A stretch of DNA of 64,000 nucleotides. Source: Neurospora crassa OR74A. Taxonomy: Eukaryota > Ascomycota > Sordariomycetes > Sordariales > Sordariaceae. Of the stretch, positions 52,946-61,531 are shown one piece after another. Below the pieces are notes generated by a model. It was not told the origin of the DNA and made no database searches. It worked only from the letters and a program-made list of their open reading frames with translations. Position 1 is the first letter of the stretch; each line of letters opens with the position of its first letter. A program made the translations under genes and the position numbers. The stretch lies in the NCBI RefSeq assembly GCF_000182925.2, contig NC_026505.1, positions 1,550,001 to 1,614,000 on the forward strand, read 5' to 3'.

Positions 52946-55900
52946 TCAATGCGTAACCGTCCTTACCGCCTGCAACAACACTCCAAACATCAAACCCCTC
53001 GCAACCTCCTCGATCTGCAAACAGTCGAACAACCGTCCCAACGCCTCCCCGGTAGCTGACTGTCCCATGACTCCCGACAGAGCAGCGGGAACTCCACTCT
53101 CAATCAACAACTTCCTCGCCTTAACCCTCAACTTTTCCTTCTCCTCATCGCTCATCTCACCAGGCCATTGCGCCCGCTCCTCTTCGGTGGGGAGCGCGTT
53201 CTCCCTGAGTTTGCGTAAGTGTGCTGCGAGCCCGTCGTCCGAGGTGTTCGCATCCAAGACAGACGACTGGATGAGTGACTGGATCGAGGAGAGCGAGGGG
53301 TTACCAGGACGAAGGAGGAACGACTTGGCAGCCGCGAGAAGCGTTCGACGAAAGTTCCAGGCCGAGGAGAGAGTATAGAGCTCGTTGATGACTGCGAAGA
53401 GGAGCTCCACCGCCACGCGGGTTTCTTCCTCCGAGAGTTTGGGGTAGGATTTGAAGCCTTGAAGAGGGGCAGCGCCGGGTCCGGGACTACGGCTTTGGCT
53501 CCTGGAATGAGATCCGGAAAGGGAGGGCATAGTTAAGGAGCGGGCGTGTTGGGGTGAGTAGTCGTGAACGCGGGAGCTTGGTGAGGGACTGACGGGAGAG
53601 TTCTGGTAGTTGTCTGGCATAATGTCGGGCGGAGGAGGGAGTCTGAGAGATTCGAGCGTGAGACTGAGTGATGATGGAGAACGAAGGGAAGGCGGCGCTC
53701 GGCTAGAGGCACGGCTTTGTTCGCGGCTGTCGCGCGCAGACGTCCTTCCGTAGCGTGCTGACTCTACCTCGGTGCGGTAGTCACAGCTAGTCCGGCGGTC
53801 CATAGGGTCGACCTTGCTGGGTTGCGTGGAGATGATGGAAGACCGTTGGCTGTCAATGCTTTCACGGATCCGATTCAGCGATGCACTACTGTCTGGTCTA
53901 GGGATCGTCGACATGGAGAGACGACTAGCCGCGGTCACGTCTTGGAGAGCAGACTGTGGTGCGCCAGACGCCGAAGTTCCACTAGCAGATGAAGCTGCAT
54001 TCTTCTTGTGTCCAAGACCAATAGTCCCTAGAACACCGGTAAAACCGTCCACCAGGGCCTTGGAGCCTTCGAGAGGAGCACTGGTCATGACGTCAAAGAC
54101 ACCCTTTCCAATCTTCTCAAACGCCTCAAATCCGGACTTTGGTCGAACGGGCATGTTGGCCGTATCCCTCTCAAGGAACTTCTTCATGCCCTCGCTCTCC
54201 GCCAGCGGCTTATAAGAGCAGGCGTCTTTTACATAGCGCTCCAGCCCATCCCGGAGCGAATTTCTGGTAGCGCCCTTCCACTGCGGCAATGTTTTGTGTT
54301 TGGTGTTGAACTCGGTCGCACCAGAGATGGCAGCAATACGGCGCAGAATCTCGTGAAGCCGCTCAAAGTCGGGGTATTTACGCACAATCATCCATCCTGG
54401 GTAGATCGAGGTGGCGGGTTCTATCTGTACGAGATAATCCCATGCAGGCTTCGAGCCGAGATTTCGGTCACCTGGCTCGTCCAGAATAGTAATGTTGGCG
54501 TTGTGCAATGTCAAAGGCGGTGGCTTGGGCCGTTCCTCTTCGATCGGTGTCTCTGCCCGCGCAGGAGGGACGATTTGGTCAAAGCTGGTAAACCGAGAGG
54601 GTACCTCGGCTTGGGACTGTACCCCCCCGGGCGCCGGCGAGCTCTTTCCAGATAATGGCGATAGAGGTGTTTTGATGGCGTTGGAGGTGCCGCTAGATAC
54701 ATTGCTTGACGTTGAGCCCTTTGACTCGGGCTCGGTACGGGCAGCGATCGGTTGCACGGCAAGTTGGTGCTCTTCAGAGCTGCGCTTGATGGCCTCGCCA
54801 AACTGATCCGGCTCTTCCGCAACAACTGTTTGCTGTAAAGGAACTGACCCTGACTTGGCCATGATATCTTTGGCCTCCTTGTCGCGCTTTGACTCTTGTT
54901 CGGCAATCATCTGGTTGAGCTTCTTCATCTCTTCCATGAGTTCCACCTCTTCATCAGCTTTGCTCAGTTTCTTTTTGTGGGACATGGCGATGGATGACTT
55001 CCGGCGCACTTTTTCCGTCTCAAAAGAGTTCTTGTTTCCCCTGGTGAGACCAATGTTGCCCACGTTCCCGTCGAAATCAGCAAAGGTAGCATCAGCGGCA
55101 GCAGGACCAGTCTGCATGCCCTCGTCAATAGCTTGGCTGAAGTCGGGTTCGCCCTCCTCTAGCAAATAGACGATCCACGAGTTGATCCATTCCGGTTTGC
55201 AGCAGTTCTGAAGCGTCATTTCAAGGACAACCCCAGCCAGGATCTCCCTCAAAAACACCCTGACAGGATCACATTCGTAGGTGGGTTTATCCAAAAAGGC
55301 AAGCAGGTCTTCAGCAACCATTCTAAACTTGCCGGCCTGCTGCCTCTCGTTGAGCAGTTGCGCAAGGTTCGAGTCGGGGTTGGACCCAAGATAAGTGTAC
55401 AGGGCATCGGCGGCCGAGACCTGAACGTCCGCGGGAAATTCGGCAAAGGCCTTGGTGAGCTCGGAGAGGAAGACAATGACAATGGACGACGAATTTGTCA
55501 GGAAATCCAGAAAGGCGTCCGCTGGCCGTGTCCTCTTCAGGTGGTTGGAAATGGCGAGGATGAAAGAGGTCAAGGTCCTCTTGCAGGCCAGAGGGAAGAA
55601 CTTGTCCGAGGGCACCAGCGGGGAGTACCACCACTTGACATAGCCGCTGATCACGGCGTCAATGATCTCATTGATGGCTTCACGGGTTTCGGGCTGGAAG
55701 TCTTCAAGGCGGAGGGCCAATGCGGCTTCTTGCTTGTCGGCGTCTTGTTCACTCTGGGTGACCTCGGCCTTGGTCTTGGTCTCCAGTAACCTCGCAACAA
55801 GGTCCACGCCCTTTTCTCCCTTGAGGGCCCGAGCTACTTCGGTGTTGTGCTGCTCCCATTGTATGTAGCCAACGATACCACCGAATGCTCCTATCAGGAC

Positions 55901-56215
55901 AAGTCCGAGAGGACCTAGTACGAAGTATGTAACTGCGCCGAGGCCGACAGCCACTCCGCCAAGAGTCTCGGGGGTTGCGGTAGCCAGAAAGCGGAAAGCT
56001 GTTGTTGCGAGGTCCTCCTCCTTGTCGGTGGTTGTGGATGTTGTACCCGAGGCGGCCGAAGAGAATCCTCCACCGCCTTTCATCTCGTCATCGAAGTAGT
56101 CGTTGTCTGCTTTCGCTTGCAGAACGGGATCGGCGGTAACGGGGTCTTTAGTGGTGGGGGAGCTCATAGCATCATCGGGTATGGCGCCCGGAATAGGCGC
56201 ATCTTGGTCGGTCAT
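52946..56215 (-). CDS. Sorting-nexin-type PXA-PX-Nexin_C membrane protein
   Basis: Single-exon, 1089-aa protein with the layout of SNX13/14/25 and Mdm1 relatives, which tether ER or endosomal membranes to other organelles. There is a hydrophobic hairpin at about residues 85-118 (VAVGLGAVTYFVLGPLGLV, then IGAFGGIVGYIQW). A PXA domain follows from about 170 (REAINEIIDAVISGYVKWWY, with PSDKFFPLACKRTLTSFI) to about 360. A charged linker (VELMEEMKKLNQMIAEQES) leads to a PX domain at about 570-685 (WDYLVQIEPATSIYPGWMIV, VRKYPDFERLHEIL, TLPQWKG). Ser/Pro-rich disorder precedes a Nexin_C domain at about 920-1080. I see no RGS domain between PXA and PX, unlike Mdm1, so it is probably a separate fungal paralogue. 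Confidence 0.88.
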   Translation of the reverse strand: MTDQDAPIPGAIPDDAMSSPTTKDPVTADPVLQAKADNDYFDDEMKGGGGFSSAASGTTSTTTDKEEDLATTAFRFLATATPETLGGVAVGLGAVTYFVLGPLGLVLIGAFGGIVGYIQWEQHNTEVARALKGEKGVDLVARLLETKTKAEVTQSEQDADKQEAALALRLEDFQPETREAINEIIDAVISGYVKWWYSPLVPSDKFFPLACKRTLTSFILAISNHLKRTRPADAFLDFLTNSSSIVIVFLSELTKAFAEFPADVQVSAADALYTYLGSNPDSNLAQLLNERQQAGKFRMVAEDLLAFLDKPTYECDPVRVFLREILAGVVLEMTLQNCCKPEWINSWIVYLLEEGEPDFSQAIDEGMQTGPAAADATFADFDGNVGNIGLTRGNKNSFETEKVRRKSSIAMSHKKKLSKADEEVELMEEMKKLNQMIAEQESKRDKEAKDIMAKSGSVPLQQTVVAEEPDQFGEAIKRSSEEHQLAVQPIAARTEPESKGSTSSNVSSGTSNAIKTPLSPLSGKSSPAPGGVQSQAEVPSRFTSFDQIVPPARAETPIEEERPKPPPLTLHNANITILDEPGDRNLGSKPAWDYLVQIEPATSIYPGWMIVRKYPDFERLHEILRRIAAISGATEFNTKHKTLPQWKGATRNSLRDGLERYVKDACSYKPLAESEGMKKFLERDTANMPVRPKSGFEAFEKIGKGVFDVMTSAPLEGSKALVDGFTGVLGTIGLGHKKNAASSASGTSASGAPQSALQDVTAASRLSMSTIPRPDSSASLNRIRESIDSQRSSIISTQPSKVDPMDRRTSCDYRTEVESARYGRTSARDSREQSRASSRAPPSLRSPSSLSLTLESLRLPPPPDIMPDNYQNSPVSPSPSSRVHDYSPQHARSLTMPSLSGSHSRSQSRSPGPGAAPLQGFKSYPKLSEEETRVAVELLFAVINELYTLSSAWNFRRTLLAAAKSFLLRPGNPSLSSIQSLIQSSVLDANTSDDGLAAHLRKLRENALPTEEERAQWPGEMSDEEKEKLRVKARKLLIESGVPAALSGVMGQSATGEALGRLFDCLQIEEVARGLMFGVLLQAVRTVTH

Positions 56216-57256
56216 TAATATCGTTCGGTTGTTATAGTACGTTGAAATCCGTCGCGAGGGCAGATGAATAAGTGTTTTGGAAGGATCATGGAATCGTTGT
56301 CGTCAGTTGTTTCATGGGCGGGCACGGTCGCAAAGGCGGGGGAAACAACGGGAGGGAACAACAGATGGAAGTAGTCGTGGAGCTATGTAGTAAGCAGGCA
56401 GTCGCTCGTTTAAAGAGAGACCTATGTTTTATGGAAAATAAGAAGGACTGCTGGTCGCGCGGCGAAGCAGATGATCGTGGTCAAAGACGGGGCAAGGTCC
56501 GTGGGACAATCGTCAGAAAATAGAAACTGGGAAATGAGACGTCAATCATGTTGTGTTTCGAGAAGTCTGGTGCGAGCGAGCATCGTTCGTCTCGGTGGTG
56601 TCCCAGGCACCTGTGGTAACATTTTCAGGAGGATCTGCCCCGGATTCCAGGTTCAATGGGCCTGTTTTTCCCCGCCCCCCAGGCCCCGTAATGAGCCTTT
56701 TGGTCGCCCGGGGTGTTCTTTACCTAGGTTTTTTTTTTTTTTTTTTTTTTTTTGGTTAGTGGTGCCCCTGTGAGGTGCTTTTTGACAGCTGCCCAGAAAA
56801 TGCAGACCCCTGTCCGTCCCACCCACCCCCCCTTTTGGGTCCAGATTCTGCACAGTGCAAACAGTGCACAATTACAGGGCTGACTGCCAAGCGCCAAAGA
56901 CTGGCGACAGCGACATCCGCTAGAGGTTGTAGTCTAGGTAACTTGCACTAACAAATACACTAACAATTACAACAGTCCAGTCACTGATCCCTCTACGACC
57001 TGAAGCTTCTCTTTCATTCACGTGCAGTCGCGTCGAGATCAAGAGAAGGGAGACCCCATCGACGTCACTCACTGTGTTTGCTGGCGCGTTGACTCTTCGT
57101 CTTGTGTTTTCCCAAGTCGCTGGTCGCTCATTTTACCCTTCACAAATATCTCACTCAAATAGTGTGAACCCATTGCTCCGCTCTTTTCCATCTCACTCAT
57201 TCAAGGAACTCATCAACAACGAGCTTAGCTTACAGCGTCTCGACCATCAACACAAG
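56216..57256. promoter_or_regulatory. Divergent promoter region of PXA-PX and SUB1 genes
   Basis: About 1 kb between divergent start codons. It contains TACCTAGGTT at 56721-56730 followed by a run of about 24 T. Nothing coding is seen. Confidence 0.5.
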
Positions 57257-57899
57257 ATGCCTCCCAAGAGAAGACAAGCCGAGGACACCAGCGATGCTGA
57301 GCCTCAGTACACCAAGAAGTCCAAGGGCAACACGGGAAAGGCTCAGCCCCAGGAGCTTACCAAGGGATCCGACCAGGATGGCAACACCTTCTGGGAGGTT
57401 CGTCCACCCAGTAATAACCCTGATACTGTACATGAGCTCAAGCTGACATGACATCTTGAACAGCTTGGAAACAACCGCCGAATTAGTTCTTCGGTGTTCA
57501 GGAATACTACCCTGGTCAATATTCGGGAATACTACGATGCTGGTGGCAAGCTGATGCCAGGCAAGAAGGTGAGTTATTCCCATCACTCATCTCTCATACT
57601 TACCAGTCGACTAACACACATCCCAGGGCATCTCCCTCTCACTTGCCCAGTATCAGAATCTCCTCAAAGTAATTCCCCAGCTGAACGCCGACCTTCGTGC
57701 CCAAGGTCACGCCATTGAGGACCCAGGTTTTGCCCAGGTGGCCGAGCAGACCGACGCCCCCATCGAGACGCCCAAGGTCAAGGCGCTGGAGTCCAACAAG
57801 GAAAGCATCAAGAAGGAGAAGAAGAAGCCCCGCAAGTCCAACATTGACGTTACCAGCGACGAAGAGGAAGCTGCTGAGGACGAGGACGACGACGAGTAG
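57257..57899 (+). CDS. sub1: PC4/SUB1 single-stranded-DNA-binding transcription coactivator
   Basis: A homologue of human PC4 and yeast Sub1, which binds ssDNA and aids Pol II initiation, elongation and genome stability. Three exons, 57257-57397, 57464-57568 and 57627-57899, give 172 aa. The N-terminus is basic and Ser/Lys-rich (MPPKRRQAEDTSDAEPQYTK). The PC4 fold spans all exons: ISSSVFRNTTLVNIREYYDA, GGKLMPGKKGISLSLAQYQN, then LLKVIPQLNADLRAQG. The C-terminus is a Lys-rich segment followed by an acidic tail (EEEAAEDEDDDE), as in fungal members. Each splice junction preserves the conserved core, which makes the model firm. Confidence 0.95.
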
Positions 57900-58494
57900 A
57901 GCAGATCGGTCCGCCAAGCCAAACATCTTTGGGCGTCGCAAAAATGGTAATGCTGGGGCAACAGGAACATCCGTCACCGGCCAATCGAACCTCTCTCTTG
58001 TGCGGGCGCAATGCAGATACCCCCCCTTCTCTACGGTTTTCCAGGTGGCCAGGCATCTTGGGTGATATTTTGTCTCGTCAATGGCGTATGATCTTTGCTT
58101 TGTTTCGGGGTAGCGTTTCACTGGCAATTTAGCTTGTTTGGAGAAATCGGGCGGGGCGTTTGGTTCTGGATTGTTGTGGACTGGGACCATGGGGCAAGCT
58201 GCCAATATGGTCGGTCTGAGTATGACTTCTACGACGTGTTAGGCTTATGAGGGAAGTACTTGGGGAAACGGCGTTGTCGGCTTATATCAAAGGTTTCATC
58301 GGTTCTTGAGAATGTCTCACGACACACACACCAGACGTATCCCCAGGAGGGCTCTGTCAGGTAACAAAAGCCATTAAGAAAAGAAAAGTTCATATTCCAT
58401 GAAACAAATCAACGCGCTTCTTGTATCATATTGCCATTACCTTGCTCATACCTCTTAATTTCCACAGCTCACGACTCCATCCCTCTATTACGCA
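57900..58494. other. Convergent 3' flank between SUB1 and GNAT genes
   Basis: About 595 bases between convergent stop codons; no gene seen. Confidence 0.6.
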
Positions 58495-59247
58495 TCACTC
58501 CTCCATCTCGCCATCCCCCTCTTTCTCCCCCTTCGCCGCCTCCTTCTGCTTCGCCCTCAAAACCTCCCACTCCCCCTCCAACATGCTAAACCTCAGCATA
58601 TCCCACCACTTCCTCTCATACAGCACCGCCTCCCTCTCCCTCCCCTCCTCCACGAACCCCAACTGCCTATACAGCCTACACGCCCTCTCATTATACGCAA
58701 ACGCCGCCAGCCAAATCCGATGCAACCCCAACCTCCCAAACCCATAATCCAGAACCCAATCCACCGCCTCCCCTCCATACCCTTTGCCCCGCCACTCCGC
58801 CCCGATCCCCACGCCAATCATGGCATTCCGATGATGCAGTTCCTCGGTCCCCATAGGCGGCATGAGCGTCACCACCCCAATCGGCGTCGGCCCGGGGCGC
58901 GGGAATTCTCCCTTCAACTTCTCGAGATCCAACGTGGCTGTCAACCCCGATGCTGCGGCCTTTTCTTGGATGAGGGATTCCCACTGGGCAATGTCGGCGT
59001 CGGAGGGCGGGAGGCAGATGAAGACGCGGATGTGCAGCGTGTGGGCGTGTTCGTAGAGACGCTGCACATAGGCGAGGGGTTGGGGGTTGAGAGGCCGCAG
59101 GGAGGCCATGGCGATGGAGGTGGGGTCGGCGTCGAAGAAGGTCCAGAGGGTGTGCCTGTCGATGGGGTTGTCTTCAATGGCGCGGTAGATGAGGCGAGGG
59201 GAACGCCAGGCGTTGGTGAGGGTGGGGGAGTAGTGGGTGGTGGACAT
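58495..59247 (-). CDS. GNAT-family N-acetyltransferase
   Basis: Single-exon, 250-aa acetyl-CoA-dependent transferase of the RimJ/RimL-like GNAT branch (Acetyltransf_3 type). It begins MSTTHYSPTLTNAW with SPRLIYRAIE, the usual beta-strand 1 with RxxxxRxxE character. The acetyl-CoA loop is AMIGVGIGAEWRGKGYGGEA (motif A, G-x-G-x-G/A), then DWVLDYGFGRLGLHRIWLAA (motif B) and YNERACRLYRQLGFVEEGRE, the classic N-x-x-x-x-x-x-Y-x-x-x-G-F-x-x-E/V-G ending. The substrate is unknown. The first ATG of the open frame lies 32 codons upstream (59343), but the chosen start is the last Met before conserved sequence and has better context. Confidence 0.9.
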   Translation of the reverse strand: MSTTHYSPTLTNAWRSPRLIYRAIEDNPIDRHTLWTFFDADPTSIAMASLRPLNPQPLAYVQRLYEHAHTLHIRVFICLPPSDADIAQWESLIQEKAAASGLTATLDLEKLKGEFPRPGPTPIGVVTLMPPMGTEELHHRNAMIGVGIGAEWRGKGYGGEAVDWVLDYGFGRLGLHRIWLAAFAYNERACRLYRQLGFVEEGREREAVLYERKWWDMLRFSMLEGEWEVLRAKQKEAAKGEKEGDGEMEE

Positions 59248-61531
59248 TTTTGGTAGATGGTTTTGGTTCTTTTTGGAGGTAGGGGGTGATAGGTTCAAGC
59301 TGGATGGAGTTGGGTTGAACGTCGAGATGGTGATGTTGATCAAGGAAAATGAAATGACCCGACCCAGAAGAAAAGGTGATGAGTTGGAGGTTGATATGTT
59401 GGATGATGAACCGAGGTAAAGACTAGAGTAGAGTCAATATCGGTGTTATCTGGTAGTCGTGTGTGTGTTGTGTTGTGTTGTATCCCGTCTTACATCAACT
59501 TCTTAGCTCTTTTCTCAACTAGGAAGGTAAGATATGTACGTAATGTCAGATTTCGCCAAGTTCAAGGACAACAACTTGGACTCTGGGTGCCGAATCTTGA
59601 TGGTAGACCAACCAAGCTCCTGGGACATGATCTTCTCTTCCTCTTTTTATATATCTTGGGATCGTGACTTGGGAGTGAGTCAGCAACACCGTCTCCCCTC
59701 TTCCCTCTCCCCGTCCGCTTTTCTCATCCATCGCCGAGGCATACCTCCATGTTCGTGGCTAGCTATACCGTCGCTTACCACCCCCTTCTGGGCTCATCCA
59801 CCGAGATCCACGGCTTGATGCCAAGACCTCCTCCCACACGAAATGGGGGAAGAGTCACAATCGCCGAACCGATTTTGCGTGGGAATTGGTGTGAGTCGTA
59901 CGGAATATGTAGTATAAAAGCTTGAGAGGGCGGGTTGCGACTAGGCTACCCTTGCTACCTCTTGACTCAAAAAGTTTGAAAGCTTACCTCTAGTATTGTG
60001 TTATAGTGGAGGCGATAAAGAACAATGCTACACTGCGGTTCTTGCCTGTTTTCTGTCTTGTTTAGTTGGTTGATTTTAGGCTACACTTTGATATTTCACA
60101 CTACCTCTACGCATAGCTAGGTACTATCATGAGCTTCGTCATGGGTTTGATACTTGCCCTAGAAAGAGGCGGGTGTTCGCTAGAGGCATCAGATGTCTTT
60201 CAGGGTACCTTAATAGTGTAGGTGAACGGGAAATTCCATTTTAGCAGAGACGGAAGAAGTAAATTGTATATGGGAATACACAAAGTTGGAAATGTTTAGC
60301 GAAGCGAGCCACCGCGATTGGGAAATGTCCAGCGTTGAAATGAATCCCAGGATGTGAGTGATGCTTCAATCCCTTTGTTCGTGGATGAGGGGGTGGCTGT
60401 GGCTTGCTGGCGATTTCGAAATACTGGCTTGTGATAGCAAGAACAATGGGTGCGTAATTAGCACAGATAGGCATTGTTTCAGTCACCGTCGATTAGGTAG
60501 ACCTTGACGATGACGATCTGTCAGTTCTTCAGCTGCATCCAGGATGACAACTTGACACTCAGGGAGAACTACCCGAGGAGTCATCGCCGTCTGGAGAGGC
60601 TAGTCTAGAGCAGCGTCCCATCGTTCCATTTAAGATAGGTAGTGCCCGCATCTCCCACTACTGCCCCTGGATTTAGAAGGCTGACGCTGTAATTGGCCAC
60701 TGACTGACGGGGATGACTTCCTGTGCACAGTTTGTGGTCACGCCGGCGGCGAGCCGCTTCCAGATCGGCCACTGCCGTCACACTTCAACTACCTACCATT
60801 CGGCGTCCGGAGCTTAACCCCTTATGGAACGCCAGGCCGGTATCATTGAACGGGGCTTTTGTAGTGTACGAGCCACGTTCAGTCGTTACTATGTGTCAAC
60901 CAGCCCGGTACGTCATGGCTAGCGAAATAATAAAAGCTCATCTAGTCTAGACTCTCAATCGGAGGAGCTCCGAAACCTTGCAGCTCAATGGCGAGAAGCT
61001 ATGTACCGGTTGCGGTAATGAGCTCTTCGCCGCTGTCTTGGGGATCGAGTTACTAAAACACCACCGTCGTTACCATTGTGCGTTAGACCGGAGGGAACTC
61101 CGATCATTTTTAGTGCCGCCACGAGGTTACCTTAGCATTGCGAGTGCCTACATGTAGGGTGCAACACACGATTTATTCCCTTGGTATCATATAGTAAGAA
61201 CAGACCCGGCCATCCATCCATCCCACCTATCCCTCCCTCCTAACTGAAGTCACTCCTTTTCTCCAGCCGAGGCAAGTTCTTTAAGCAGACCCGGTAAATG
61301 ACCAACCCAAAAGATACACACTTCAAGAGACCAATGTCGTCTCTAGAAAAAGATGAAGAATGTACAGACATCTGATCACTCCTTCCGAGGCAAGCTTTTT
61401 CAAGCAAGCCCGGTAAATGACCAACCCAAAAGATACAGACTTAGAGAGACGAATGGAGAACGGCAAAGAATGTACAGAAATCTAGAGGAAAAAAAAGTAC
61501 AGGCGCTAAAGACTCAACCAAGATCATCGAA
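59248..61531. other. Intergenic with a tandem repeat downstream of the kinesin gene
   Basis: About 2.3 kb without a recognised gene. It includes the GNAT promoter, AT-rich DNA near 59890-60150 and, at its right end, an imperfect two-unit tandem repeat (61251-61485) in the likely 3' untranslated region of the kinesin gene. Confidence 0.5.
61251..61485. repeat. Imperfect two-unit tandem repeat (about 126 and 109 bases)
   Basis: Unit 1 (61251-61376) and unit 2 (61377-61485) both start CACTCCTT, share GAGGCAAG, then CCCGGTAAATGACCAACCCA plus AAAGATACA, and end with GAATGTACAGA(C/A)ATCT. Unit 2 is shorter and diverged by small indels. It lies on the downstream side of the kinesin-14 gene. Confidence 0.85.
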
